Shown: positions 21,596 through 33,387, numbered from the stretch's first letter. The stretch: DNA of 64,000 nt from Anaeramoeba flamelloides (GCA_027625915.1 JANTQA010000051.1:3410501-3474500); one strand, 5' to 3'. Notes: a model not told the origin generated them from the sequence alone. Numbers and translations are program-made.

Positions 21596-22656
21596 TCATC
21601 TTCTTGTAATCGAAATTCTGATTTGAGATTGAAAGTATTCAAAATTTTTAAAAAAATCGTTAAGGTTTTGAAAAATCAAAAAGAAAATGAAAAAGAAGAT
21701 CACAATCGAAACTGAAAAACAAAAAAAAAAACTATTAGAAAAAATATTAAAAAAAAAAAAAACAAACCTTTTGGGGGCGAGTAAGGATTGCTTTTAATTC
21801 TGGGATCAATTTTGTTTGGGAAAACAAGTTGGTTTTTGTGGTGTTCAAGAAAATTAAAAAGATTGTTTCGGTAGTTGCAGCAGAGTTTCTCTGAGTACTT
21901 TAAATAATCAATGTCAACTTCTCGTAATAAATCAAAAGAAAGTTCATTTTCCTTAATGTCGTTTGTGCCTTTGGATTTGTTTCGTTGTTGAATAAAAGAG
22001 TCAAAAATATTTTGTGACTTAATACGCCGATCGTTTCTCTTTGTTCCCTGTGAATCGATTTCAAATTTTAACATTTTGCTCTTTGTTTTTTCTCCTTCAG
22101 GTTCTGTAGCTTTTTCGTTTTTTTTGTTTTTTTTTTTATTAGTGGATTTCTTTTTTCCTTTCTCTTCTTGTGAAAGGTTGTGTGGGAGTTTGTTGTATTC
22201 TTCTCCTTTAGCACCTTCGTTTCTTCTTATTTTTTTTCTTCCAAAAGCTGATTTTGATCTTGTGGCTTTCGCTGTGCCCATGTTATTTTTAGTGCATGTA
22301 GAATTAGAAGACTGCGATAAATCCTCCATTGTTGTATTCTCTTTACCCGTTTTAAGTTCCTCTTCGCTCAGTTGCCTTCGGTATTTGTACACAATTTTTG
22401 TGAATGGCTTGGAAACACTCACAACCCATGCTTTTTGGTATGGCTCGAGTTGCCCCTTTCCCAGTTCAGAGATTTCGTTAGTGTCGAATTGCTTCTCGGT
22501 TTTGTAGACCTCAACTTCGTCATGGGGGATTTCATATAAAGACTTCACTTCTTGTTGAAGAGATCTTTTGAAAACTATAGACTCAGCAATTGTTTCATAA
22601 TCAAAATTACTTTTTAATGGTGTTTTAGGAAGTTCAATCTTGTATAAACTTTTCAT
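21596..22656 (-). CDS. Hypothetical basic protein, about 334 residues
   Basis: The first exon (22656-21768) encodes 296 residues: a folded-looking N-terminus (MKSLYKIELPKTPLKSNFDY, then ETIAESIVFKRSLQQEVKSL and EPYQKAWVVSVSKPFTKIVY), a lysine-rich linker (about 130-195) and a second ordered block (LSFDLLREVDIDYLKYSEKL, NKIDPRIKSNPYSPPK). A donor GTTTGT at 21767 and an acceptor TTTTTCAG ending at 21712 remove 56 nt and give a short terminal exon ending in TGA at 21596; without splicing a hydrophobic tail ends at 21700. The linker resembles a nuclear or nucleic-acid-binding segment. I do not recognise the family. Codon use is less AT-biased than the flanks, supporting a real gene. Confidence 0.6.
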
Positions 22657-23025
22657 CCTTTTATTAAATATTAAACAACTTTGGTTTTATTGTTTCTTTT
22701 TTATGTTTTTTTTCTCAATTTCGAGAAAAAGAAATCGATTTGTGAAAAATTAAAAAATAAGAATTTCCTTTATTTAACTTTTTGGAAATAAAACTCAAAG
22801 TAACAGGTTTATTATTTATAGAATTTTCAATATGATTGAAGAAAAAAAATAATTCTACTGTTGTTTTCGTTAAATATTGTTTAAATACAATTTAAAATGC
22901 ACTAAGAAATTCCTTTTTGTGAGAATTAAAACTCTAATGAACTAAATTATATTTATAACTCTTTTTAAATTCTACCAAAAGAGTTTTTTAAAGGATCTTA
23001 ATAAATAAAAAGTCAAATTTACTTG
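22657..23025. other. AT-rich intergenic stretch
   Basis: Upstream side of the minus-strand hypothetical gene. I see no further feature. Confidence 0.5.
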
Positions 23026-23189
23026 CTGGTTTTAGAATATTAAATGGAATAAAATTTTCACTTCCTTTTCCAAATTTTTCTTGAATAAAGAAAAGTTCTC
23101 ATGGAAGTGGGTTGTAAGTTAAAAACTCAATTGTAAAAGAAATTGAAAATAAAAAGAAAGTTTTTTCCCATTTAGAATTCAGAAACCAG
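23026..23189. mobile_element. TA-flanked MITE family, decayed copy 2
   Basis: The edges CTGGTTTTAGAATATTAAATGG and CCCATTTAGAATTCAGAAACCAG form an inverted pair and match the ends of the elements at 2.56 and 47.96 kb, including the subterminal TTTTCACTTCC. The flanking TA pair is no longer intact. Confidence 0.6.
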
Positions 23190-23997
23190 GATTCAAAGTA
23201 TTTTTATTCTCTCAAAAAAACAATAGACTTAACTTTGGAATCCAAGAACATAAGTTTCACAAAACAGATGAAACTCATTAATTTATATATTCTAGAAACA
23301 ATATATCTTTACTATTTTTATGTATTTACCTAATTTTGAAATCGAATAATTTTGAATTGACTTGATAAGAAAAGTATTAATTAATCTTTAATTACTTGAA
23401 AAAAGTCAGAATTTTTATCAAAATTCTTTAATTTTAAAAACTAATCAACATTATTTCTGGAAAAAAATAATAAATTCTTCTTGGTTACACTTTGAGAGAC
23501 CCCTTTTAAAAAAAATCTTATATTCACAATAAACACATTATTATTAGCCAACGAACTTTTAGAAATTCAAATTCCCTTTCTTTCTTTGCTAGAAGTATTT
23601 TAAAATATTTTATTTCTTTATTATATAAAAAATAACAACCTTAAATCTTTTTAAGTTCTCAAATCAAAATAATTAACTTTAAAAACCAAGACAATAAAAA
23701 AAATTATCTCTGTAAAAATCACTCTATCTTTAATGATTTCCTTGAGAGTTACTCCCAAATACTTTATTCAATTATACCAAAAAGATTTTTTAACTTTTTT
23801 TTTTTCGTTTAATAAGATAACATAAAAAGATATTAAGGAAAAATTTCTCATATTGAAGAGATGATTAATATCAAAATTTTAGAGAAAAGGTTCTATACAA
23901 TAAATAATTGTAAACCTTTATCTTATTGGAAATGAAAATTTATATCAATTAAAAAAAAGAATAAATAAATAAAGAAAGAAAAAATGGAAGTACTCAG

Positions 23998-24293
23998 CAC
24001 AATAACAATAATGGTTTTTTTAATACTATCTTTTGGTATGGTCTTTTTCTTTGATTGATCAGTTTATTAAAAATTTTTTCAAAAAATTGAGTATTCTGAA
24101 ATCTCCAAAACCACACAAATATTTCGATAAGAAAGTAGATTTAATTTGTATTTGTTGATTTGATTGAAAATAATATAATGTATTATTATTTGAAGTTAAT
24201 TGGTTTATTATTTTAATTGGTTTTATTTTTTGTTTTCAGTAAGGTACCCAAAGAAAAACCGTGTTTAAATTTTTTTCCCTGTTTCACTTTTTT
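23998..24293. mobile_element. Partial, inverted copy of the 65 bp TIR MITE
   Basis: GAAATCTCCAAAACCACAC, AATAATATAATGTATTATTA and TTTGAAGTTAATTGG are the reverse complement of internal blocks of the 4.86 kb element. The right end GTACCCAAAGAAAAACCGTG...TTTCACTTTTT is a decayed terminal repeat. The other terminus is lost. Confidence 0.65.
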
Positions 24294-24726
24294 GTCTGAA
24301 CCGTAATTCTAATTTTGATTTCAAATCGAAAGAAAACAAAACAATTACCCAAGATGTTCTAATTATTTTTGAGAGTTAGTTTTACAAGTTTGAAACGTTT
24401 TTAATTTGAACTTGCACTTGAAAATACCAGAAAGTAATTTTTTTATTAAAAGTTTAAGTAAAAGATCATTTTGAAAAATGTTTCTTCTTTGTTGATTTTT
24501 TTACTATTGAAATCAGTAATTTTTTACCCATTTTCTTTAGAATCGAAAATTCTTTTTGAAATTAATGTAAAATAACACAAAACGAAACACCCTCTGAGGT
24601 GCAAACTTGGTCCTTAAAAATCCAAATAAAAAAAAAATAATTTAAAAAAATTAAAATCTTGTAATTTTAAAAGATAAGTTTATTGAAAAATTACAATTTA
24701 CAAAACAGGAATTAAAGTATTTTTTT

Positions 24727-25320
24727 TTAAAGAATTGAACACATTTTATTTTTCTTTTTTTTTTTCTTGGTGTTTTGGTCTTCTGGTTCAATAACTGATT
24801 TAATGACCGAATCAAAAATTTCTTTCAAGTTTTTTTGGGTCAAAGCGGAACATTCAAGGTAATTGACTGCACCCATTTCTTTGCTTAAGTCTAATCCATC
24901 TTGATAAGAAACAGGTTTCAGATTGTTTTCATAAAGTTTCATGACGGTATCTTGGTCGTCTCTAAGATCCAATTTGGTTCCTACAATAACAATTGGTGCT
25001 TTAGGGCAATAGTGTTTAATTTCTTGGATCCATTTATTTTTTACATTTTCGAAGGATGAAGGTGAAATTAAAGAGAAGCAAACCAAAAAGGCGTCTGTTT
25101 GGGGATAGGACAAAGGCCTTAATCGATCATAGTCTTCTTGTCCTGCTGTGTCCCAAAGATTTAAATTGACTGGTGTTTTGTCAACCATCACATATGCTGA
25201 ATAGTTATCAAATATCGTTGGCACATATTCACCTGGAAAGGCATTTGTTGTGTAACTTACTAATAAACTTGTTTTACCAACAGCCCCATCTCCAACAACT
25301 ACACACTTGATTGATCTCAT
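24727..25320 (-). CDS. rac: Rac-type Rho GTPase
   Basis: A 197-residue, single-exon Rho-family switch that would control actin at the plasma membrane. Visible motifs are the P-loop GDGAVGKTS (10-18), switch I with YVPTIFDNY (threonine 35 present), [17 protein letters not shown] (57-73), the nucleotide-specificity motif TKLD (115-118), a Rho insert region (about 122-136) and SAL (158-160). The C-terminus has a lysine-rich stretch followed by CSIL, a CAAX box whose final leucine predicts geranylgeranylation. It is full length and no residue needed for GTP hydrolysis (glycine 12, glutamine 61) is altered. It is closest in style to Rac1/RacA proteins. It shares a 551-base upstream interval with the divergent F-box gene, and a DOCK exchange factor lies 6 kb away, although such proximity need not mean partnership. 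Confidence 0.96.
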   Translation of the reverse strand: MRSIKCVVVGDGAVGKTSLLVSYTTNAFPGEYVPTIFDNYSAYVMVDKTPVNLNLWDTAGQEDYDRLRPLSYPQTDAFLVCFSLISPSSFENVKNKWIQEIKHYCPKAPIVIVGTKLDLRDDQDTVMKLYENNLKPVSYQDGLDLSKEMGAVNYLECSALTQKNLKEIFDSVIKSVIEPEDQNTKKKKKKNKMCSIL

Positions 25321-25871
25321 TTGTTTATTTGAAATTAGTTTAATAAAAAGGTTTGAATTTAAAAATTATGAATTTCAAAATGAAAAAATTTCTTTTTCTT
25401 CATTTTTTTTATTACTTTTTTATCAAACATTTCAAAATTTCAAAAGATACATTTTTTTAAACAACAATAAAAGCCCTAAAAAACACTCATAACATTTTTT
25501 ATGACAGGATTTGTTTCAAATTTTCTCATATCTTTACCTAAAAAAATAGTGAATGCTTAATTTTTTTTTGAAAAAAGTTTTATATGATTTTAAATTCCTT
25601 AACAAAAATTTTTCAACAGAACAATAACCTCACCGAAAGATTATCTAAACTATTCTTTTCAAAATCAAATTTATTTCTAGTTTTTGTTTCTGCCAAAATT
25701 TTCCAATTATCTTATCGTTCAATTTTTTTGTTGAGATTTTACAAAAATGATTTTGACTGAAGTACAAGTTGAGTTCTTTTCAAGAATAAATTTTGTTGTG
25801 TCAAGAGAAGAAAATGTTCCATTTTTTTGTTTTTCTTTCTCTTGTAGAAAAGTCAAAAAAGAAGCAAAAAA
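25321..25871. promoter_or_regulatory. Shared upstream region of the divergent Rac and F-box/LRR genes
   Basis: Head-to-head genes leave only 551 bases between start codons, so both promoters must lie here. The sequence is plain AT-rich DNA with T-runs; I see no defined box that I would name. Confidence 0.5.
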
Positions 25872-28800
25872 ATGAAAAGAAATTTTGATCAGTTTCACAA
25901 AAGCCAAAAAATTGTTAAACAAACAAAAGGGGAGATCCAGAAAAGAAACCAAAGAGGTGTGAATCTAAAGAATGAGAAAACAACTAAAACTCTGAGTTAT
26001 CCCGAAATTAAAAAAAAAATTCAAAAAATCTGGGAACTCAAAATCCCTGTTAATCAAAGAAATACGATTAAAGACTATATATTTCTTATTTTGAGATTGA
26101 TTGAAATCGAAAAGCAGTATACCTATGGTTCCAAATTATTGTATTGCGATCGAAACTATCAAAAAATAATGAAAGAAATTATAAAATACGATCAACAACT
26201 GTGGAGTTCTGATGTTTCCCCAAACACCTTGAACAAAAGACAAACAAAATCGCAGAACAAGAATAAAGAAAAAAAAATAACAGCACAAAATAGAAAACAA
26301 ACACAAAAGAAAAAAGCAATCCACAAAAAAAAAGAAATCAAAAAAGAAAAAACAATAGAAAAATCAAAACAAAAACCAAAACAAAACCAAAAAACAACAG
26401 AAAAAAAAGATGATGAAAATCTTGAGGATCTCCAAAAACAAGTACTCCACGAATTTTATATCTCAAATTTGAAACCAATTCAAAAAACCGATCAAAAAAA
26501 AACAAACGAACAAATGCAAACACCAAAGAAAGTTGTTTTACAGATTCTGGAATTATTAAACAATTTAAATTTAATAAAACAAAGAAACATCATTTCAACT
26601 CTTAATGAAGTAAATGATTTGTTTTCATTACCTTCAGAATTGCTCTTAGAAATTTTTAGTAAATTACCTAAAAGTGATTTGCTGAGGATCTCTCATACAT
26701 GCAAATTGTTCTATAAATTATGCTTTGACAAACACCTCTGGAGGAAACTATGCTTTTTGGAGTTGTCCCCCGATTATCGTGATCTAACGGAGGTGATTAG
26801 GATCTGTCGGGGATCGCTAACCGAAATCACGCTACCGAATATCCCAAAGTCAAGAGCAAAGCTGATCTCTGATCTGATGAAAGGGTGTCCGCAATTGAAA
26901 AGCATTTCGATGGGTGGCTGCGACAAAAAGGTCTTAGAGCGTGTGAAGTCACACAATATTGAAAGCCTGACCTTAGTCAACATTAATACTTTACCGCCGA
27001 ACATTTACCGATTAAAAAACTTAAAAACCTTAGATCTCAAAGGCTCCTTTTTACGAGAATTCGACCCGCAAATCTCAAAGCTTACCAATTTAAAGGAATT
27101 GCATCTGCCCACCAACACCAAAATCAATGAAAATACAGAGCATTTGAGATCCTTAAACAGTTTGACATTATTGACGACAGAACACCCAACACCAAATGTT
27201 CAAAAATTGACAAATTTAAAAGAATTAAGGATCAAATTACCGATTTATTTATATTTCCAAAATAAGGATGAATATAATCCGCAGTTGGTGGATTTACAAA
27301 GATTACAAAAACTTGCAAGCCTTCAATTGACAAATTTTAAAAAAGATGTAACAATATTTTTCCAATCGTTCTCGTCAATTGCAAACAGTTTAAAGCATTT
27401 AAAATTATGTAATAATTCTTTGGATTCCTTCCCCAATGAAATTTTGCATTTAATAAATTTACAATCTCTTGATCTATCTTCAAATGCGATAAGTAACGTA
27501 CCAGATAAAATTAGTTCATTAAAAAAATTGACTTGGCTAAATTTATCCAATAATGACATTAATGAAATCCCGTCAACCATGGGGGATCTAAAATTATTAA
27601 CCTATCTCAATTTAAATAATAATTCCTTGCCAAAACATAAATTAAAATTAAAAAAGTTTAAACACTTCCATTTATATACACCCTTTGATAATGATGAAAA
27701 TTATCCCTATCAAAGCTTTATTCGATATAAAAAAATACAAAAAATTAGAAATAACCCAAATTATGGATTCAATGGCTCTTACAATAACCACGGCAACCGT
27801 AGTCACGTTCCTAATTTATTACCGATGAAAGGCAAGAATATTGATTTCTCCACTCTCAATGCCATTAAAAAATCAATTGAAAAAGAAAAATTATTTGAAG
27901 GTTCCAATTTGCCAAGCACTTTCAATAATTTAATAAATTTACAATTTCTGTTATTAGACGAAAACACTAAAATTAATTTCCCAAAATTGTCTTTGCCTTC
28001 AATAAGAAAAATTTCTCTTCACAAGAATTTCTTTTTATCAGATAAAATTTATTTGAAGAATTCTCCATTGCTTAATTATATTGATTTTTCTTTTTCCAAA
28101 ATTGATCAGTTAACAATTATAAATTGTCCTAAGATATGCCAAGTTTTTTTAAATGGGTGTAATCATTTAACAAAAATAAAATTATCAAACGCTACTGCGT
28201 TGGAAGAATTAGATCTATATAATACAGCAATATCAAAACTAACAGACAATTTTTTCAAGAATATGCATAGTTTGTATAAATTTTCTATTTCTTATTTTGG
28301 GTCAGATTCAATGAACAAGAAGGGGGAGGAAGGTAGAGATGGGGAGGATGAAAAGGATACAAAAAAGAAGAATGAGAAAATAAAAAACAAAAAAAGAAAC
28401 AAATTAAAAAGCACAAATCGAAGGAAGAAAAAGAGAATAAATAAAAGAAAGAATAATGACAATAATGCAGGAGGTGAAGAGAAATGTGATAATGAAAAGG
28501 AGGGCGAGGGGGAGGAAGAAGAGGAGGAGGAGGAGGAAGAGGAAGAGGAAGATGGTGATTATTTTACTCACGAAAAGAAAATTATAAAAATTCCATCTTC
28601 ATTATTTATCGGAAAAAAATACTTGAAATCAATAATTTTTAAAAATCATTTAATTAAATCCATAAATGGTATCAATCAATTACAAAATTTGGAATTTATT
28701 AATTTTTCTAATAATCAAATAACGTCAATTCCTAAATTTCACCCAAAAAACATAATCAAAAAAATTAATTTAGACAATAATAAAATTCAAAAAATTGAAA

Positions 28801-29084
28801 ACTTAGAAAATTTAGCATCATTAAAAATTTTATCACTTGCAAATAATATGATTGATAAAATCTCGACACAAATCAAATTCTTAAAAAGGCTGAAATATTT
28901 AAATTTATCAAATAATTTAATATATGATATTGATTTGGAAACATTAGAATCTTTTAACCAATTCAACCCTTCAACAATAATAAACTTATTAAAAAATTTA
29001 ATTGATTATGATCAAATTAATATTGAAGGTCACAGATTTGTAAAAAGTATTATTATAAAAGACAACACAACTGGAAGATTTTAA
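25872..29084 (+). CDS. F-box and leucine-rich-repeat protein
   Basis: A 1070-residue single-exon protein, probably a substrate-recognition subunit of an SCF-type ubiquitin ligase. The N-terminal 245 residues are lysine/glutamine-rich. An F-box follows at about 248-296 (FSLPSELLLEIFSKLPKSDL, LWRKLCFLE). Leucine-rich repeats then run from about 300 to 800 (LKNLKTLDLKGSFLREF, LINLQSLDLSSNAISNVP, LKKLTWLNLSNNDINEIP), of mixed cysteine-containing and plant/bacterial LxxLxLxxN type. A basic then glutamate-rich insert (about 815-898) interrupts them before final repeats of SDS22 style (LENLASLKILSLANNMI, LKYLNLSNNLIYDI). The DNA for about residues 295-330 (26760-26860) is distinctly richer in C and G than the rest. 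No membrane segment or signal peptide is visible. The ligase role is inferred from the F-box only. Confidence 0.9.
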   Translation: MKRNFDQFHKSQKIVKQTKGEIQKRNQRGVNLKNEKTTKTLSYPEIKKKIQKIWELKIPVNQRNTIKDYIFLILRLIEIEKQYTYGSKLLYCDRNYQKIMKEIIKYDQQLWSSDVSPNTLNKRQTKSQNKNKEKKITAQNRKQTQKKKAIHKKKEIKKEKTIEKSKQKPKQNQKTTEKKDDENLEDLQKQVLHEFYISNLKPIQKTDQKKTNEQMQTPKKVVLQILELLNNLNLIKQRNIISTLNEVNDLFSLPSELLLEIFSKLPKSDLLRISHTCKLFYKLCFDKHLWRKLCFLELSPDYRDLTEVIRICRGSLTEITLPNIPKSRAKLISDLMKGCPQLKSISMGGCDKKVLERVKSHNIESLTLVNINTLPPNIYRLKNLKTLDLKGSFLREFDPQISKLTNLKELHLPTNTKINENTEHLRSLNSLTLLTTEHPTPNVQKLTNLKELRIKLPIYLYFQNKDEYNPQLVDLQRLQKLASLQLTNFKKDVTIFFQSFSSIANSLKHLKLCNNSLDSFPNEILHLINLQSLDLSSNAISNVPDKISSLKKLTWLNLSNNDINEIPSTMGDLKLLTYLNLNNNSLPKHKLKLKKFKHFHLYTPFDNDENYPYQSFIRYKKIQKIRNNPNYGFNGSYNNHGNRSHVPNLLPMKGKNIDFSTLNAIKKSIEKEKLFEGSNLPSTFNNLINLQFLLLDENTKINFPKLSLPSIRKISLHKNFFLSDKIYLKNSPLLNYIDFSFSKIDQLTIINCPKICQVFLNGCNHLTKIKLSNATALEELDLYNTAISKLTDNFFKNMHSLYKFSISYFGSDSMNKKGEEGRDGEDEKDTKKKNEKIKNKKRNKLKSTNRRKKKRINKRKNNDNNAGGEEKCDNEKEGEGEEEEEEEEEEEEEDGDYFTHEKKIIKIPSSLFIGKKYLKSIIFKNHLIKSINGINQLQNLEFINFSNNQITSIPKFHPKNIIKKINLDNNKIQKIENLENLASLKILSLANNMIDKISTQIKFLKRLKYLNLSNNLIYDIDLETLESFNQFNPSTIINLLKNLIDYDQINIEGHRFVKSIIIKDNTTGRF

Positions 29085-29295
29085 TTTTGTTTTCAATTTA
29101 AATATTATTACTTATTATCCACAAATGGAAGAAAAAAATCAATAAATAAATTTTTATCAACCTTAGTGATATTTTATGCAATTGATACGGTTGATTTATT
29201 ACAATTATTTCATCACTTTTCCTTCCATTTCTATGGGAATGTACCAGTGTTTTTGAATACAAAATTCCAAGATGTTATAATATGCCCTAAAAATG

Positions 29296-29331
<36 letters not shown>

Positions 29332-31153
29332 AACATTATCCCTGAATATGGAAATATTTTTTGATTTCTTCATTTAAACTTACTCTGAATGATTGTTTAA
29401 CAAAGGATTTTTCGAATTTAAACACTCGAGAAAACTTTAAAGAAATTTTTTATTTTTTTTTTGAAAGTTTGGAATTTTTATTTTTTTGATTCTTGAGAAA
29501 CAACAAAATTCAAAATTAATGAAGAAGTTTCTAATGCAAATCGAAGGGTTTTTTACTTTTTTAGGTTTTTTTCATATTTTTTTTTAAATTTTACAAAATT
29601 TAAAAGAAAATATTATTTGAATACCAAATTAGTACCTTTTTTGAAATAAAATTCCTCATTTTTTTAATTGCGAAATGAGAATTTTGTAAAAATGTAGTCG
29701 AAATTAAAATCCATACAACAATTGAAACGTTTTTTTTCATTCATTTTGGCAAATACCATTTTTACAATGAAAAAAAAAAATTAAGGTCAACTTTTCATTA
29801 TTTTTTTAAATTTTTTGTTTGAAAGGGAACACGCTCAAAAGTACTGTTCCATTATTTTTTTTTGGCTTGAAATTGATTTACATCGTTTTTTGAATTTCTT
29901 TCTTTCTTTCTTTTTTTTTTTTTTAGATTTAGTTTGTTTCTTGAAAATGTTATCACAATTAAAAGAAAATTACGGAAAAGCGATTTCTAAAAAAGTGGTG
30001 TAAATTTTTATTAAAATATCTGTTGTTATTTTAGTGAATTCAAAAAATATGTAGATTATAATTCTCGATAGGTGAGATAATTAATATCTCCTATAGAGAA
30101 TTATATGTAACTTATTGTTGGGAAATGAACAAAATTTAAAGGGTTAATATTTGAAACGAGTTATTTAATACCAATAATGAAAATAACAAAAAAACAAAGA
30201 AAAAATAAAAAATATAATTCCAATTTTATTCTGGAAAATATATAAAAACATAAAAAATTTTAACCAATTTTTCTTAGTAATTTTGAAAAGTTTTCACTCA
30301 TACAGAATTTCCCAAAATCATCTTTAAATTACCAAACTCAAATAAATTGTTCTGAAAATTTTCATACGATATTTTGTATTATTATTCTTAGTTAAAAACT
30401 TTCAAATTGTTTGAATCAGATGATTAAAAGACTCTTTTAATTTTCACTTGTATCAAAAATTAGTATAATCTGCTATACTTGATCCACATAAAATTTACTA
30501 ATTTGATTTATCCCACAAATCTTCTAATTTTAATAATTAGAAATCTTCACCATCATCCTAAAAAGTTATTTTGAATAACAAAAAAATAACAATTCACAAT
30601 TTGAAAATAGAAAAAATTGAAAGAGTAGGCAAGTTGTAGAAGTTGATCAAAAGAATAAGCGAATTAAATCATATTTATTATTATTATTTCTTGTCTTTTT
30701 TTTTTTTTGCTAGTATAATTGAAAATGATAACTCAAATATATTTGGTTGTAAAAAAAAAAAAAAGTTTTATCTATTTTTAAAAATTCTTATTGGGCGTCT
30801 CAGTTTTACAACTTTTAGAATTCAATAACTCACTATCATTATAATTGTAAATCTCTACCAAGTAGTTTTAAGTTTCCTGAATTCCAATAATTTTTATTAT
30901 TGGGTCTTTGGTTGAAAAACAATTAATTTTTCAAGATAAGGTAGAAATAAATATTTTTAATTTTATTTTTGAATTTAAATTGATTTCTATTTTCTGAAAT
31001 TATCATATTTTCATTATAAATTCTTTTTTTATAAATAATTATTGTTCTGTTTCCCTTGATTTTCCATCTTTTGGTAATATATTTATTAATCCAAGAATTC
31101 AAATAATTAAAAATTATTAATATATAATTATATATTTCTAATCCATATTGTAA
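29085..31153. other. Long intergenic stretch with poly-A tract
   Basis: No gene found. A run of 34 A lies at 29296-29329. A short frame ending at 30001 (MLSQLKENYGKAISKKVV) follows a T-rich, acceptor-like AG and might be a stray terminal exon, but nothing upstream supports it. Confidence 0.45.
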
Positions 31154-31405
31154 TTGGTCTATGGCTCTAGTTATTTAAGTATCTTTGCTTCATACTTCAG
31201 TGATGACTTGGACCACAAGAGAGTTATTGTGAAATTACCCTTCTTTATGGTTGGTAAAATTCAAATACCAAAAAAAAAAAATTACATAGGATCTCTTTGG
31301 CTAAAAATCCAATCAAAAAAAAAATTATTTAAGAATTCTCATTTTCAAAATAATTTAAATTTTAAAAAAAAAATTAATCTTTTCTTATTTAATATTTACA
31401 AATGA
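31154..31405 (+). pseudogene. Possible LINE endonuclease fragment
   Basis: The open frame starts SSYLSIFASYFSDDLDHKRV and continues IVKLPFF. An SD-x-DH-x-x-V pattern at the end of an open frame is reminiscent of the SDH motif that closes the APE-type endonuclease domain of LINEs. The match is short and the rest of the domain is not visible, so the call is weak. Confidence 0.25.
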
Positions 31406-31789
31406 TTAAATCTCTTCAATGTAAAAAGTATTTTTCTCTTAGTAAACAAACAATCTAATTCAATTCAATCTGAATTTGTGGTTATGTTGTAACCCTCTAA
31501 ATTTGACAAAATCGGATTTTTGTAACATTCCGTAGAACAAAAAATAACTCATTTGAGAAATCAAAAAAATGAAAAAAAAATATCTTCAAGATCTCAAAAA
31601 TCATAATGAAGCGACTCTTCGAAAGTATAATAGTTGTTTTTAAAATTATAATTCATAACCATTAAAATTGGAAATTAAGTGAAGCTCTTTGGTGATTATT
31701 TCTACAAATGTACTCTTTTTGATTTGTGGATTTTTCGAAATGGTTCTTACTTCCCCTATTGATTAGTTTTTAATTGGTATTTGTACTTG

Positions 31790-32065
31790 TAAGAATTACA
31801 ATTTTTTTTTTTCCATTTCAGAAAATTATATTTCACCGTAATGGCATGACCCTTAATATAAAAGACTTAATTAATCTACTTTTCAAATATTTTGTTTGTT
31901 AATAATTAAATAATTATTTATAATTTTTATATGTTTCCTTTACCATTTTTTCAGATTATATCCTAAATATGTAATTTTTTCAAACAAAGTACCTAAATAT
32001 TTAACCTTGGATAAATCAAAATTTGAAATTTTGGAATTACTTCAAGGAAAGAAAATGTGATGAAA
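31790..32065 (-). mobile_element. LINE reverse-transcriptase thumb relic
   Basis: Minus-strand translation near 31950-32030 gives SKISNFDLSKVKYLGTLFEK then ITYLGYNLKKW, which matches YLGIWLEKNTHLEYNFKKV of the LINE at 3.63-3.70 kb. Stops follow soon after. This is an old fragment lying just beyond the 3' end of the gamma-SNAP gene. Confidence 0.6.
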
Positions 32066-32274
32066 AATCTTTCATCATTTAAGATATATCATTTCGAAAC
32101 AAAAAATCCCATCAAAAAAATATATTATTATTTAATTTATTTTATTTTTAATCCAAAAAGTGGTAATTTTGGAATATTGTTTTTAAGGTATCTCTTTAAT
32201 AAATGAAAATCATAAAAACAAAAATAACTTTTTCAAAAAGTCAAAAAAGAAAAAAAAAAAAAAAAAAAAAACAA

Positions 32275-33387
32275 TTATAGCCAATTGTCAACATCTTCAG
32301 AAATATTTGAGTCCTCTGATTTCAATTTTTCATTTGTTTTTTCAGTTTGACTGTTTTTCTTTTTATTTTTAGGACTCTCCAAAGCAAACAAAAGATCTCT
32401 TTTATTGCCCGAAGATTTGGAAGTATTCTTATTGTCATTTTTCTGTATTAGCAAATCGATATCGTCTTCGTCAAAATCTGAATTACTTTCTTGGCTCTTG
32501 TTGTCTAACTTCAATTCCACAATTTTCTTTTGTAAGGGTATTTCCGAGCCTAATTTGATTTTTCTCGCGAGCCTACCAACTTCAACGATAATGTATTGTA
32601 GTGCTTGGTGCTTTTTACTTTTTTCCAATTCTTCTTCAGAGTAATTCTCAAAGGCGTCCAAGAGTCCATTTGCAGCTTCAAATTCAATCGATCGAACAAA
32701 GCCGGGGCTGTTTTTCGTAACTTGTTGTAATTTTTGATCAGCTTTTTGGTATTCGTCGCAATACAAATGGATGACTATGAAGGACAAATATGTTTTGTAA
32801 AGCGGATCTGGTTGGTTTAGGTTTTCAAAGAGCGTGATCATCCTATTAAGGATTTTGATCGCAACACCAAAATGACTTGATTTCACAGCAAGCGAAACAG
32901 CGTTTCGGTAGGTTTGCACACACAGATACTCCTTGTCCTCCAAGCGGTAGATCTTGAAGGATTGGCTATAAAGCTGTAATGCCTTCTCGGTATCAATTTG
33001 CTCAATGATCTTGGCTGCCATGGTCAAGGCCTTTGCTGCTGTGTCGCCGTTGCCCGCTTCTTGGAAAAAGACAGAGGCCTTTTTTAAGAGCTTGGTGGCG
33101 TCGTGCTGGTTGCCACATTGCTTGGACAAAATGTTCGCTGCCTCTTGTAAATTCTTGCCTGCAGACAACATCGTTCCGTTTTGCTCATTACAAAAGCTTG
33201 CCTTTTTTAACGCCTTTACGCATTTGTCCCACTCCTGTGCGCCTTTGTAACATTTGGCTGCTTTTAAAAAATCTGCGCTGCCTGAATCCCAATCTTCTGT
33301 TCGATGAAAAAAGGTTTTTGTAATGTGTTTCAGTCCTGTTTTCATATGCTTGTCTCCTTCCTGTATTCTTTTTGTATTCCTGCTCAT
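32275..33387 (-). CDS. NAPG: Gamma-SNAP (NSF attachment protein)
   Basis: A 370-residue adaptor that recruits the NSF ATPase to SNARE complexes after membrane fusion. The N-terminal 285 residues are a TPR-like helical solenoid of SNAP type: SADFLKAAKCYKGAQEWDKC, AAKALTMAAKIIEQIDTEKA, LQLYSQSFKIYRLEDKE and a later SPGFVRSIEFEAANGLLDAF. The DPEKAVQLY-like phrase (DTEKALQLY) and the short C-terminal acidic tail (EDVDNWL) favour gamma over alpha SNAP. It is about 60 residues longer than the human protein because of a charged D/S/K-rich insert (about 290-360). It has a single exon. The third around 32900-33280 is much richer in G and C than the window average. Function in vesicle traffic is inferred from the family. 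Confidence 0.9.
   Translation of the reverse strand: MSRNTKRIQEGDKHMKTGLKHITKTFFHRTEDWDSGSADFLKAAKCYKGAQEWDKCVKALKKASFCNEQNGTMLSAGKNLQEAANILSKQCGNQHDATKLLKKASVFFQEAGNGDTAAKALTMAAKIIEQIDTEKALQLYSQSFKIYRLEDKEYLCVQTYRNAVSLAVKSSHFGVAIKILNRMITLFENLNQPDPLYKTYLSFIVIHLYCDEYQKADQKLQQVTKNSPGFVRSIEFEAANGLLDAFENYSEEELEKSKKHQALQYIIVEVGRLARKIKLGSEIPLQKKIVELKLDNKSQESNSDFDEDDIDLLIQKNDNKNTSKSSGNKRDLLFALESPKNKKKNSQTEKTNEKLKSEDSNISEDVDNWL

Noticed and set aside
22076-22507. A 143-codon + strand frame
   Set aside because: It lies wholly opposite the hypothetical minus-strand protein, has phenylalanine/leucine/serine-rich mirror composition and no motif.
33005-33323. Two + strand frames of 81 and 96 codons
   Set aside because: They are opposite-strand shadows of the conserved gamma-SNAP repeats.
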